From Lutibaculum baratangense AMV1 (GTDB lineage: Bacteria; Pseudomonadota; Alphaproteobacteria; Rhizobiales; Tepidamorphaceae): a stretch of DNA of 64,000 nucleotides. The position numbers and the translations under genes were made by a program. Where the stretch lies: the NCBI RefSeq assembly GCF_000496075.1, contig NZ_AWXZ01000039.1, forward strand, positions 124,001-188,000, in the 5' to 3' direction. The notes beneath the pieces are model-generated. The model was not told the DNA's origin. It was given only the letters and a program-made list of their open reading frames with translations, and made no database searches. Of the stretch, positions 9,097 to 16,847 are shown one piece after another (within the stretch, counting starts at the first letter, position 1; each line of letters starts with the position of its first letter).

Positions 9097-10308
9097 TTAT
9101 TGCGGCCGCAGCTCCTGCACCCGCTCGTCGGAGGGCAGGTAGTCGGCGCCGTCCTTGTAGGTGAAGTCGACCATGACGCCCTTGCCGTCGCGCACCGCGG
9201 TGGTGCCGACATAGGCGCCGAGCGTCGCCTGGTGGTCGATGCCGCGCAGCGTGATCGGGCCGAAGGGCGTGTCCATCTCGAGGTCCTTCGCCGCGGCGAT
9301 CAGGTCCTCGGCGTCCGTCGACTCCGCCTTCTTCAGGATCTCCCCGATCATCTTGAGCTCGATATAGCCGACGAGCGAGCCGAGCCGGGGATAGTCGTCG
9401 AACTTCGCCTGGTAGGCGTCGACGAAGGCCTGGTGCTCGGGCGTGTCGATGTCGTACCAGGGGTAGCCCGTGACGATCCAGCCCTCGGGCGCCTCGGCGC
9501 CGAGCGGGTCGAGATATTCGGGCTCGCCCGTCAGGAAGCTGACGACGTCACGGTCCTGGAAGAGGCCGCGGGTCGTGCCTTCGCGCACGAGCTGCACGAG
9601 GTCCGGGCCGAAGGTCACGTTCAGGATCGCCTCGGGCTCGGCCGCGTCGATCGCCTGGCTGACGGAGCCCGCGTCAATTTTTCCGAGCGGCGGCCACTGC
9701 TCCGCGACGAACTCGACGTCCGGCTTCAGCTCCTGAAGCCGCTCCTTGAAGACCGCGACGGCGGACTGGCCGTACTCGTAGTTCGGCGCGATCGTCGCCC
9801 ATTTCGTGGCGTCGAGCTTCGCGGCCTCCTCGGCGAGCATCGAGGCCTGCATGTAGTTCGAGGGCCTGAGGCGGAACGTGTACTCGTTGCCCTGGCTCCA
9901 GACCATGGCGTCCGTCAGCGGCTCGCCGGCGAGGAAGAAGACGCGGCGCTGCTTGGCGTAGTCGGCGAGGGCGAGGCCGACATTCGAGAAGAAGCCGCCC
10001 GTCAGGAGCACCACGCCCTCGCGGGCGACGAGCTCGTTCGCGGCGGTCACGGCGTCGCCCGGCTTGCCGCCGTCGTCCTTCGAGATCACGACGAGCTCGT
10101 CGCCGTTGATCCCGCCGTCGGCGTTGATCTCCTCCACAGCGAGCTGCCAGCCCTTCCGGTAGGGCTCGGTGAAGGCGGGGAGGGCGGAGTAGGAGTTGAT
10201 CTCGCCGATCTTGATCTCGGCCGCCGAAACCGGTGCGGCGAGCGCGCTGCCGAGGAGAATGGCCGTCAGTCCGAAGCGTGCGAACGTCTTGAACATCGAG
10301 AGCCCCAT
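9097..10308 (-). CDS. Periplasmic substrate-binding protein of HAAT-type ABC transporter (LivK-like)
   Basis: A 403-aa binding protein with a Sec signal peptide (MFKTFARFGLTAILLGSALA, cleavage after VSA) and a mature part beginning AEIKIGEINSYSALPAF. It has the type I periplasmic fold of Peripla_BP_6 proteins (GWQLAVEEINADGGINGDELVVISKDDGG). It captures the ligand and delivers it to the fused permease. The first gene of the transport-hydroxylase operon, it sits 82 bp downstream of a MarR-type operator. An alternative ATG at 10296 (the MFKTF start) has a better spaced GGGG ribosome site. The ligand is unknown; the neighbours suggest a pyridine carboxylate. Confidence 0.88.
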   Translation of the reverse strand: MGLSMFKTFARFGLTAILLGSALAAPVSAAEIKIGEINSYSALPAFTEPYRKGWQLAVEEINADGGINGDELVVISKDDGGKPGDAVTAANELVAREGVVLLTGGFFSNVGLALADYAKQRRVFFLAGEPLTDAMVWSQGNEYTFRLRPSNYMQASMLAEEAAKLDATKWATIAPNYEYGQSAVAVFKERLQELKPDVEFVAEQWPPLGKIDAGSVSQAIDAAEPEAILNVTFGPDLVQLVREGTTRGLFQDRDVVSFLTGEPEYLDPLGAEAPEGWIVTGYPWYDIDTPEHQAFVDAYQAKFDDYPRLGSLVGYIELKMIGEILKKAESTDAEDLIAAAKDLEMDTPFGPITLRGIDHQATLGAYVGTTAVRDGKGVMVDFTYKDGADYLPSDERVQELRPQ

Positions 10309-10389
10309 GTCGATGAGCCCGGTCTGGCGCCGGGCGTCGCGTTGCGGAGACGACGCGATGCGTCGTCAGCGGAAACCGAGCCGTCGCCG

Positions 10390-10422
10390 TTAGTATACAA
10401 ATGACCTGGCGAGAGCCGTCAA
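10390..10422 (-). promoter_or_regulatory. Operator A and promoter of the livK-nicAB operon
   Basis: On the minus strand a TTGACG -35-like box (10422-10417) is followed by TTTGTATACTAA (10401-10390), a 12-bp pseudo-palindrome with 10 of 12 symmetric positions. A -10-like TATACT falls inside the palindrome, although the 19-bp spacer is long. The same 12-mer recurs with two changes at 11965 and 16848, upstream of the other transcripts of the cluster. A regulator bound here would cover the promoter, as expected for MarR repression. Confidence 0.65.
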
Positions 10423-10537
10423 GCCTACCGATTGACCAGCCGAATCTTTGTGCAAGTGCGAAAGCTTCGTGCTGCGCCTGCGGAAAGGGTCTTCCGCTCC
10501 GGCAAGTGCAGCATGAACAGCCGCCCGTGGCCAGAGG

Positions 10538-11008
10538 TCATCGCAGCTGTTTCAGGAGCTCGATGAGGGTCTTCCGCTGCTGGGGGGAAAGCGGGGCGAG
10601 CGTCGCCTCGGTGACGGCGAAGGCTCGCGCCGACCGCTCCTCGAAATAGGCGCGGCCCTCGGGGGAGAGCGAGATGAGCAGGCGCCGGCGGTCGTCGGGA
10701 TCGGGGCGGGAGGCGAGGAAAGCGCGCAGCTGCAGGCGGTGGACGACGCCCTTGATCGTGGCGACGTCCATCGCGGTGAGGCGGCCGAGCAGGTTCTGCG
10801 AGCACTCGCCGATCTCGGCGAGCTTCGCCAGGACCGCCCATTGGGTGGGCGTGAGGTCGTTCTCGAAGGTCTCCGCGAAGAGCGCGGTGTGGCGCTGCTG
10901 CACCTGCCTCAGGAGAAAGCCCACCTGTTCGTCGAGGCTGTAGCTCTTCCGGTCGACCGGCCCGCCATCCTTCACCTTCGCCCGCACCTCCGCCTCGACT
11001 CGCTTCAC
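10538..11008 (-). CDS. MarR-family transcriptional regulator
   Basis: About 156 aa from the GTG at 11008. It is a winged helix-turn-helix repressor with the MarR core: LTPTQWAVLAKLAEIGECSQ, the recognition region LTAMDVATIKGVVHRL, and the wing SRPDPDDRRRLLISLSPEG. The frame stays open to 11107, but those 33 extra residues are Arg-rich and overlap the fpr end, so a later start is preferred; the exact start is uncertain. It lies 49 bp after fpr on the same strand and is probably cotranscribed from the operator B promoter, which would make it autoregulated. As the only regulator in the cluster it is the natural ligand of operators A, B and C. The effector is probably the substrate or its hydroxylated product. 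Confidence 0.85.
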   Translation of the reverse strand: MKRVEAEVRAKVKDGGPVDRKSYSLDEQVGFLLRQVQQRHTALFAETFENDLTPTQWAVLAKLAEIGECSQNLLGRLTAMDVATIKGVVHRLQLRAFLASRPDPDDRRRLLISLSPEGRAYFEERSARAFAVTEATLAPLSPQQRKTLIELLKQLR

Positions 11009-11057
11009 TCTAGCGGAGGTTCCGGACGCGTGTCTCGCCGGGCCGGCCGCAACGCCG

Positions 11058-11831
11058 TCAGCGCTCCGCGAACGCCTTCTCAATGACATACTGGCCGGGC
11101 TCGCCATGGCTGCCTTCCCGGAAGTTGCGGGACTCCAGCAGCGTCTGCGTGTCCTTCAGCATCGCGGGGCTGCCGCAGATCATGACGCGGTCGTGCGCCG
11201 GGTCGAGATCGTCGAGCTCGAGGTCCTGGAACAGCCGGCCGCTCTCGATGAGATCCGTGATGCGGCCGCGGTTGCGGTAGGGCTCGCGCGTGACCGTCGG
11301 GTAGTAGACGAGCTTCTCGCGGATATACTCGCCGAGGTACTCGTGATCCGGCAGCTCCTTCAGGATGCGGTCCTGGAAGGCGAGCTCGGCCACCTCGCGG
11401 GTGCCGTGGACGAGAACGATCTTGTCGAACCGCTCATAGGCCTCCGGGTCCTTGATGACGCTCAGGAAGGGCGCCAGGCCGGTGCCGGTGGAGAGGAGAT
11501 AGAGGTTGCGGCCGGGCTCGAGGCTGTCCTGCACGAGGGTGCCCGTCGGCTTGCGGCCGACGATGATCGTGTCGCCGTCCTTGATGTTCTGCAGGCGCGA
11601 CGTCAGCGGGCCGTCCGGCACCTTGATCGAGAAGAACTCGAGCGTCTCCTCGTGGTTCGCGCTGGCGATCGAGTAGGCGCGCAGCAGCGGCTTGCCCTCG
11701 ACCGGCAGGCCGATCATCACGAACTGTCCGTTCAGGAAGCGGAACGTCGGATCGCGCGTCGTCTTGAAGCTGAAGAGCGTGTCCGTCCAGTGACGAACGT
11801 CGAGAACTTTTTCCTCAAAGAAGGCCGCCAT
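11058..11831 (-). CDS. fpr: Ferredoxin/flavodoxin-NADP+ reductase
   Basis: A 257-aa FAD enzyme that exchanges electrons between NADPH and ferredoxin or flavodoxin. The FAD-binding motif RAYSIAS, the NADPH-binding STGTGLAPFLS and the C-terminal MICGSPAML region are all present, and the length equals that of bacterial subclass I Fpr. The ATG at 11831 was chosen because the upstream open frame is not family-like. It is divergent from the enamidase gene across operator B and cotranscribed with marR. In this setting it plausibly supplies low-potential electrons, through an unlinked ferredoxin, to the Hnr reductase. It could instead be the housekeeping Fpr. Confidence 0.88.
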   Translation of the reverse strand: MAAFFEEKVLDVRHWTDTLFSFKTTRDPTFRFLNGQFVMIGLPVEGKPLLRAYSIASANHEETLEFFSIKVPDGPLTSRLQNIKDGDTIIVGRKPTGTLVQDSLEPGRNLYLLSTGTGLAPFLSVIKDPEAYERFDKIVLVHGTREVAELAFQDRILKELPDHEYLGEYIREKLVYYPTVTREPYRNRGRITDLIESGRLFQDLELDDLDPAHDRVMICGSPAMLKDTQTLLESRNFREGSHGEPGQYVIEKAFAER

Positions 11832-11964
11832 GAGCACCACCGTTGGAACAATTTTGCGTTCGTTATGGGTTTCCCGCCGCGTCGGGTCAAGGAGCAGGCC
11901 GCACTCGACGCGCAAAAAAATGCGCGTCCCGCGGCGCTCCCTCGCCGCTTGAACATATAGGTCG

Positions 11965-12006
11965 TTTGTGTACGAATGACTAGTGGCGGAACGCCGCTTT
12001 TGTCAA
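11965..12006. promoter_or_regulatory. Operator B in the fpr-marR / enamidase divergent region
   Basis: TTTGTGTACGAA at 11965-11976 matches operator A in 10 of 12 positions. On the minus strand a perfect TTGACA (12006-12001) and a TAGTCA (11982-11977, 18-bp spacer) lie directly upstream of the palindrome, forming a promoter for fpr-marR whose start region the operator covers. On the plus strand TTGAAC at 11949 could serve the enamidase gene at 12047, again with the operator in the promoter. One site could thus control both divergent units. Confidence 0.6.
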
Positions 12007-12046
12007 TCCGCGCCGATGGCGCCGCGCAGGAGGAGTTTCGAAGCCC

Positions 12047-13246
12047 ATGGCCCAGGATGCCCAGACCTCGGTCGATCCCGATCACAAGCTCGTCATCCGG
12101 AATATCGGGCTCCTGCTCTCGGGCGACATCGCAAACCCGGTCCTCGACGCCGACGCGGTCGTCGCGATCGGCGGCCGGATCGCGGGCATCGGCCGCGCCA
12201 AGGATCTCGACCTCGAGCACGCCCACACCGTCGTCGACGCGAACGGCACCGTCGTCGCGCCCGGCCTGATCGACAGCCACGTCCATCCCGTCGCGGGCGA
12301 CTGGACGCCGCGCCAGAGCCAGCTCAACTGGATCGAGAGCACGCTGCACGGCGGCGTCACGACGATGATCTCGGCCGGCGAGGTGCATACGCCGGGCCGG
12401 CCGAAGGACGTCGCGGGCCTGAAAGCCATGGCGATCTTCGCGCACAAGGCGTTCGCGAATTTCCGTCCGCACGGGGTGAAGGTGCTGGCCGGCGCGCCGG
12501 TGATCGAGCCGGAGCTCGAGGAGCACGATTTTCAGGAGATGGCGGCCGCGGGCGTCCACCTCCTGGGCGAGGTGGGCCTCGGCGCGGTGAAGGACGGACC
12601 CACGGGCCGGAAGATGGTCGACTGGGCGAGGAAGCACGGCTTCAACTCGACGATCCACACCGGCGGGCCGTCGATCCCGGGCTCGGGCCTCATCGACGCC
12701 GATGTCGTGCTCGAGGTCGATCCCGACGTCGTCGGCCACATCAACGGCGGCCACACCGCGCTGCCGGACGGCCAGATCCGCTGCATCTGCGAGGGCTGCA
12801 AGCGCGGCCTCGAGCTCGTCCACAACGGCAACGAGCGCGCCGCGCTCTATGCCCTGCGCACCGCAAAGGAGATGGGCGACCTCCACCGCGTGATCCTGGG
12901 CACCGACGGGCCGGCGGGCTCCGGCGTCCAGCCGCTCGGCATCGCGCGCATGGTCTCGATGCTCTCCTCCCTCGGCGAGGTGCCGGCCGAGATCGCCTTC
13001 TGCTTCGCGACCGGCAACACGGCGCGGCTCAGGGCGCTCGACACGGGGCTGATCGAGGTCGGCAGGGCGGCCGACTTCGTGATCATGGACAGGGCCCAGC
13101 ACACGGCCGGCCGGACCTTCCTCGAATCGATCGGCCTCGGCGACCTGCCCGGCATCGGCATGACGATCATCGACGGCCTCGTGCGCACGACCCGCAGCCG
13201 CAACACGCCGCCGGCCGAGAAGCTGCCGAGCGTCGTCGTAGGGTAA
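12047..13246 (+). CDS. ena: Enamidase-like metal-dependent amidohydrolase
   Basis: A 399-aa amidohydrolase-superfamily enzyme. It resembles Eubacterium barkeri enamidase, which hydrolyses 1,4,5,6-tetrahydro-6-oxonicotinate to 2-formylglutarate and ammonia. Shared stretches as I recall them are LHGGVTTMISAGEVHTPGRPKD, HTGG-SIPGSG, HINGGHTA, and the C-terminal RTTRSRNTPPAEK. Metal-site residues include HVH (in DSHVHP), the histidines of STIHTGG and HINGGH, and the aspartate of LGTDGPAGSG. An AGGAGG lies 13 bases before the ATG, which is a long spacing. It is monocistronic, divergent from fpr-marR over operator B and convergent with the AA_synth genes. Its substrate here is inferred. Confidence 0.85.
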   Translation: MAQDAQTSVDPDHKLVIRNIGLLLSGDIANPVLDADAVVAIGGRIAGIGRAKDLDLEHAHTVVDANGTVVAPGLIDSHVHPVAGDWTPRQSQLNWIESTLHGGVTTMISAGEVHTPGRPKDVAGLKAMAIFAHKAFANFRPHGVKVLAGAPVIEPELEEHDFQEMAAAGVHLLGEVGLGAVKDGPTGRKMVDWARKHGFNSTIHTGGPSIPGSGLIDADVVLEVDPDVVGHINGGHTALPDGQIRCICEGCKRGLELVHNGNERAALYALRTAKEMGDLHRVILGTDGPAGSGVQPLGIARMVSMLSSLGEVPAEIAFCFATGNTARLRALDTGLIEVGRAADFVIMDRAQHTAGRTFLESIGLGDLPGIGMTIIDGLVRTTRSRNTPPAEKLPSVVVG

Positions 13247-13273
13247 CCCGCGGCCCCGGGAGAGGGCCGCGGG
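13247..13273. terminator. Bidirectional hairpin between convergent ena and AA_synth genes
   Basis: A perfect 10-bp inverted repeat, CCCGCGGCCC (13247-13256) and GGGCCGCGGG (13264-13273), with a 7-base loop. It sits immediately after the ena stop and 9 bp from the opposing AA_synth stop. There is no U-tract, so it may end transcription only weakly. Confidence 0.6.
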
Positions 13274-13282
13274 CCAGGCAGC

Positions 13283-13867
13283 TCAGCGCAGGCCGTCCTC
13301 GCCCTTGATCTCGCCGGTCGTCAGGCCGCCGACGCGGGGCAGGGGGCGGCCGGAATCGGTGACGGCGATCGCGACCATGATCTCGTTCGCCCGCGGCGCG
13401 TCGGCGATCTGCACCTCCATCCCGTCGAAATGGCTGCGGACATAGGCCGCGTCCTTGTGGCCGAGCGGGATGTCGAGGACGGTGCCGAGGCCCCCGCGCT
13501 TCTTCGTCGAGGGGATGAGCGCCGCGCCCTTGCCGAGCACCTTGCGCACCGGCGCGCCCATCTTCGGGTGCAGGATCGCGGCGGCATGCTCGAGCTCGCC
13601 GTTCTCGCCGACGGCCGCCGACTTGCCGTAGCTCTCGGCCCGTTCGCCCGGGATGCCGAGCGCCGCGACGGCCCGCTCCGTCAGGAGCGCGCCCAATTCC
13701 TCGCCGATCTCCATGAGAGGCGTGAGGTCCTCGACGTAACTGCCCGCGAACGGGTTCTCGATCACCGCGACGGCGGCGGCGCGCCTCGTCGGCGGGTCGA
13801 TCGGCCGTCCCATCTCCATGCAGAGATCCTCGACGACCGTCATGATCTTGCGGATCTTCGCCTTCAT
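13283..13867 (-). CDS. Amino acid synthesis family protein (PF06684/DUF1185), second copy
   Basis: A 194-aa protein of the AA_synth family, whose biochemical role is not established. Family features are ENPFAGSYVEDLTPLMEIGEELG, the GENGELEHAAAI segment, IPSTKKRGGLGTVLDIPL and YVRSHFDGMEVQIADAP, ending KGEDGLR. It starts with an ATGA overlap with the preceding paralog and ends the hnr operon. Pfam links the family to amino acid synthesis only by structural resemblance. Genomic context suggests a role in ring opening, tautomerisation or processing of the reduced pyridine product; this is inference. Confidence 0.82.
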   Translation of the reverse strand: MKAKIRKIMTVVEDLCMEMGRPIDPPTRRAAAVAVIENPFAGSYVEDLTPLMEIGEELGALLTERAVAALGIPGERAESYGKSAAVGENGELEHAAAILHPKMGAPVRKVLGKGAALIPSTKKRGGLGTVLDIPLGHKDAAYVRSHFDGMEVQIADAPRANEIMVAIAVTDSGRPLPRVGGLTTGEIKGEDGLR

Positions 13868-14445
13868 CGCAGGCCGTCCTCCCCCTTCACGTCCGCGGCG
13901 GCGAGGCCGCCCATCCGGTGATGCACGCGCGGGCCTGTCGCCATGGCGAGCACGAAGACGAGCTCGTCGGCCTTCGGCCCGTCCGGCAGGCCGACCTCGA
14001 TCGCGTCGAAGTGGCTGCGCACGTAGGAGGCGTTGATGTGCGTCAGCGGCACGTCGAGCCTCGTGCCGGGGCCGCCGACCTTCTTTGTCGACGGCACGAT
14101 CGCCTTCGCCCCTCCCAGGACCTCGCGCATCGCGTAGCCCCCGGGTGCGTGCCAGAGGGCGCCGTGCTCGAGCTCGCCCGCCGCCCCGACGATCGAGCCC
14201 TTGCCATAGCTCTCGACCGCCGCGACGCCGCCCATCGCCTCCACGAGACGCTGCGCCATCTCCAGGCCGAGCGGCTTCAGGTCCTCCATGAAGGAGGCGA
14301 CGTCCTCGACATAGCGCCCGGCGAACGGGTTCCGGATCGCGACGAGGATCGCGCCGCGCTTCAGCGGCGTCTCGGGCGGCGGCCCGCCTTCGTGGAACAC
14401 CTCCTCGACGGTGAGCATGCGCTTGCGCACGACGACATCGGGCAT
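13864..14445 (-). CDS. Amino acid synthesis family protein (PF06684/DUF1185), first copy
   Basis: A 193-aa paralog of the next gene, starting MPDVVVRKRMLTVEEV. It shares the NPFAGRYVED, ELEHGALWH, VPSTKKVGGPGT and YVRSHFDAIEVGLPD blocks and the same KGEDGLR C-terminus. The ATG at 14445 has a GGGAGG ribosome site 9 bases upstream; the open frame extends further but carries no family sequence. It lies 17 bp after the UPF0280 gene and is coupled by ATGA to the second copy. The two copies differ clearly outside the conserved blocks, so they probably form a heteromer or act on successive intermediates rather than being a recent duplication. Confidence 0.82.
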   Translation of the reverse strand: MPDVVVRKRMLTVEEVFHEGGPPPETPLKRGAILVAIRNPFAGRYVEDVASFMEDLKPLGLEMAQRLVEAMGGVAAVESYGKGSIVGAAGELEHGALWHAPGGYAMREVLGGAKAIVPSTKKVGGPGTRLDVPLTHINASYVRSHFDAIEVGLPDGPKADELVFVLAMATGPRVHHRMGGLAAADVKGEDGLR

Positions 14446-14462
14446 CTCTTCTCGTCCTCCCT

Positions 14463-15335
14463 TCAGGAAAGCAGTCTCGGCATCGCGCCGGCGATCACGG
14501 TCCGGCCGGCGAGGTGGAGCGCTGCGGCGCGGATCCTCCCCGGCGCCACGAACTCTTCCGCCAGACGTCGCCCCGTGTCGAGCGCGGCGGCCACCTCGTC
14601 GGGCTCGAGCGGCCCGACCTCGACCGTCACCGGACGCTCCCCGAGGTCTGAATCCGGCTGCAGCTCGCGCGCGGGCTTGCGCGTCACCGCCGGGTGGCCC
14701 GGCAGGTCGACCGCGTTCGCGATCACGGTCGCGGCGGCGTCGGCTTCGGCGGCGGTCGCCGCAAGGACGGTGACGGCGTCGGCGATGCCGAGCGAGAAGC
14801 TGCGGCCGCGCCGGCCGCTCGTGGCGATGCCGCGAACCCCGTCCCCGGCGCGGATCTCGCTCCTGCCGAAGAGGCCCGGCCGCTCGGGCCGGTCGACGAG
14901 GCCGACACGGAACGTCTCGCCGGGGACCAAGTGCAGCGCGATGTCGCCGCCATTGTTGACATAGGCGCGGGCGAGCGGCGCGGCCTCGATCATCGCGCTC
15001 AGGATCTCGTCGGCGACGGAGCCCGCGACGGCCGCCATCGGCGTGATGAAGCCGTCGGACGCGTAGGGGAGGACGGCGGCGTGCATGCGCTTGCCGACGG
15101 GATGGTCGGGCACAGCGCCGCAGGCGCTGCGCAGGAGGGGCAGTTCGAGGCACAGCCCGTCGAGCAGGCCGTGCAGGCGCTTCGTGGCGGCGCGATAGGC
15201 GGCTTTCACGGCGTCCGCCTCGCCCGAGGCCTCGACGATCAGGTCGATCGGCCCGTCCTGCAGGTGCAGGCGCCGTCCGTCGGGCAGGAGGGCTGCCTGC
15301 GGCGTCCGCTCGGGCCTGGGCGCCGGCTCAGCCAC
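14463..15335 (-). CDS. UPF0280 family protein (ApbE superfamily)
   Basis: A 290-aa protein beginning MAEPAPRPERTPQ and matching UPF0280/COG2122. The hallmarks are AAVLPYASDGFITPMAAVAGSVADEIL, ARAYVNNGGDIALHL and the GIATSGRRGRSFSLGIADAVTVLA region. COG2122 is grouped with ApbE, whose members are flavin transferases that attach FMN to Ser/Thr of target proteins. It overlaps the end of hnr by 8 bp. E. barkeri 6-hydroxynicotinate reductase is reported to contain covalently bound flavin, so a maturation role for Hnr is an attractive inference. No direct evidence of activity is visible in the sequence. Confidence 0.8.
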   Translation of the reverse strand: MAEPAPRPERTPQAALLPDGRRLHLQDGPIDLIVEASGEADAVKAAYRAATKRLHGLLDGLCLELPLLRSACGAVPDHPVGKRMHAAVLPYASDGFITPMAAVAGSVADEILSAMIEAAPLARAYVNNGGDIALHLVPGETFRVGLVDRPERPGLFGRSEIRAGDGVRGIATSGRRGRSFSLGIADAVTVLAATAAEADAAATVIANAVDLPGHPAVTRKPARELQPDSDLGERPVTVEVGPLEPDEVAAALDTGRRLAEEFVAPGRIRAAALHLAGRTVIAGAMPRLLS

Positions 15336-16818
15336 CGAGCCACGGCGGGCTGCTCGGCCCGAAGGGCCAGGGATTGCCCGCGATGTGCGGCACGTGCCGC
15401 CGGCTGTCGCCCGTCAGCGCGGCGAGGGGCCGGACATGGTCCATGTGGCCGCCCAGCGCCTCGTAGTCGGACAGGCGCAGCGTGAACTCGATCGGCGCCA
15501 CGAGGGCGGGCGTCGGCACGTAGCCGAAGGAATTCTCCGGCAGCCTGGTCACGTCGACCATGAAGGTGATGCCGCCGCCGGGCCAGACATAGACGGGCGC
15601 GCCGCCGCAGGTCACGCGCGTCAGCGACTCCTTGACCGAGCGGGTGAGGCGGACCGGGTTCTCCGTCACGCCGGCGCGCAAGGAACCGCCGGCGCCGCCG
15701 ATGAACACGACGGTCGAGAGCGCCGGCTCGCAGTTCTCGGAGATCCGCTCCACCGGCTCGATCAGGTTCGCGGGCATCTCCTTCTCGATCGGCCTCAGCG
15801 CCTCGTCGAGCTCGTAGTAAGCGGCGTTCTCGCCGGTCGTCGAGACCATCAGCAGGCGCAGCCCGGGATAGGCGACCTTCGCGTCGAAGGGCCCCAGGAT
15901 CTCGAGCGGGTCGGAGATGTTCGTGCCGCCCCATCCGGTGCCGGGCTCGGCGACCTGGAAGTAGCGGCCGGGCGTCGAGCGGCGGCCCTTCATCTTGATG
16001 CCGGTCGGCGGGATGTCGAGGAGCTTGCCGGCCTGGTGCTCGGAGAGGACGCCGGTGATGTGGTCGTCGACGACGACCACCTCGTCGACCTTGCCGTGCC
16101 ACTGCTTGGCGAAGATGCCGATCGTCGCCGAGCCGCAGCCGACGCGCATCCGGTGCTCCGTCTGCCCGTTCACGACCGGTGGCTTGCCGGCCTGCACGAC
16201 GACCGAGGCGCCCTCGTCGATCGCCAGCTCCACGGGCCTGCCGTTGCAGAGGTCGAGCAGCGCCTGGCAGGTGACGCGGCCCTCCTTCTTGGATCCGCCG
16301 GTCAAATGGTGGACGCCGCCGAGCGAGAGCATCTGCGAGCCGTACTCGCCGCTCGTCACGTGGCCGATCATCTCGCCCTCGACCCGCACGGGCTTCGTCT
16401 CCGGCCCGATATAGCGGTCGGTGTCGATCTTCACCTTCACGCCGCAGTAGCTGAAGATGCCCTCGGTCACGACCGTCACCATGTCGACGCCCTCGACCGC
16501 GGCCGAGACGATGAAGGGGGCGGGCTTGTAGTCGGGATAGGTCGTGCCGGCGCCGATCGCGGTCACGAAACGGTCGGCGCGGGGCATGATGTCGCCGTCC
16601 CACTCCTCGGCGGGCTCGTTGAAGGCGACGACGTCGCCGCCCTGCGTGAGCGTGCGCTCGAGGAGGACATGCGGGTCGACCCGCACCAGCTCGCCGTCGT
16701 GATTGGCGTAGCGGTCGCAGGCGCCGACCGCGCCCGGCTTGATGTAGCACATCACCGGGCAGGCATCGCAGCGGATCTTGTCGTCGGCCTTGGCCGCAGC
16801 AGTCGGTTCGGGGGCCAT
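15328..16818 (-). CDS. hnr: 6-hydroxynicotinate reductase-like iron-sulfur protein
   Basis: About 496 aa, resembling Hnr, which reduces 6-hydroxynicotinate to 1,4,5,6-tetrahydro-6-oxonicotinate with ferredoxin. An N-terminal cysteine cluster (IRCDACPVMCYIKPG...C, pattern CxxCx3Cx9C, residues 17-34) can bind an Fe-S cluster, and more cysteines follow (FSYCGVK, RVGCGSATIG, RVTCGGAP). A GSAT tetrad near residue 230 loosely recalls flavinylation motifs. The ATG at 16818 is chosen; a GTG at 16827 adds three residues. It is the first gene of the hnr-UPF0280-AA_synth-AA_synth operon, directly downstream of operator C. Family recognition is by recall of annotated relatives, so substrate specificity is inferred. 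Confidence 0.78.
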   Translation of the reverse strand: MAPEPTAAAKADDKIRCDACPVMCYIKPGAVGACDRYANHDGELVRVDPHVLLERTLTQGGDVVAFNEPAEEWDGDIMPRADRFVTAIGAGTTYPDYKPAPFIVSAAVEGVDMVTVVTEGIFSYCGVKVKIDTDRYIGPETKPVRVEGEMIGHVTSGEYGSQMLSLGGVHHLTGGSKKEGRVTCQALLDLCNGRPVELAIDEGASVVVQAGKPPVVNGQTEHRMRVGCGSATIGIFAKQWHGKVDEVVVVDDHITGVLSEHQAGKLLDIPPTGIKMKGRRSTPGRYFQVAEPGTGWGGTNISDPLEILGPFDAKVAYPGLRLLMVSTTGENAAYYELDEALRPIEKEMPANLIEPVERISENCEPALSTVVFIGGAGGSLRAGVTENPVRLTRSVKESLTRVTCGGAPVYVWPGGGITFMVDVTRLPENSFGYVPTPALVAPIEFTLRLSDYEALGGHMDHVRPLAALTGDSRRHVPHIAGNPWPFGPSSPPWLGG

Positions 16819-16847
16819 GACGGGCACTCTGCCGATCTCGAATTACG

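Noticed and set aside
7432-10404. A 990-codon open frame on the plus strand opposite the liv genes
   Set aside because: Arg/Asp/Glu/His-rich nonsense composition with no domain; it mirrors the codon bias of the real minus-strand livHM and livK genes.
11009-11107. N-terminal extension of the MarR protein by 33 residues
   Set aside because: The extension overlaps the fpr end by 50 bp and is Arg/Ser-rich without family similarity; a GTG at 11008 is more plausible.
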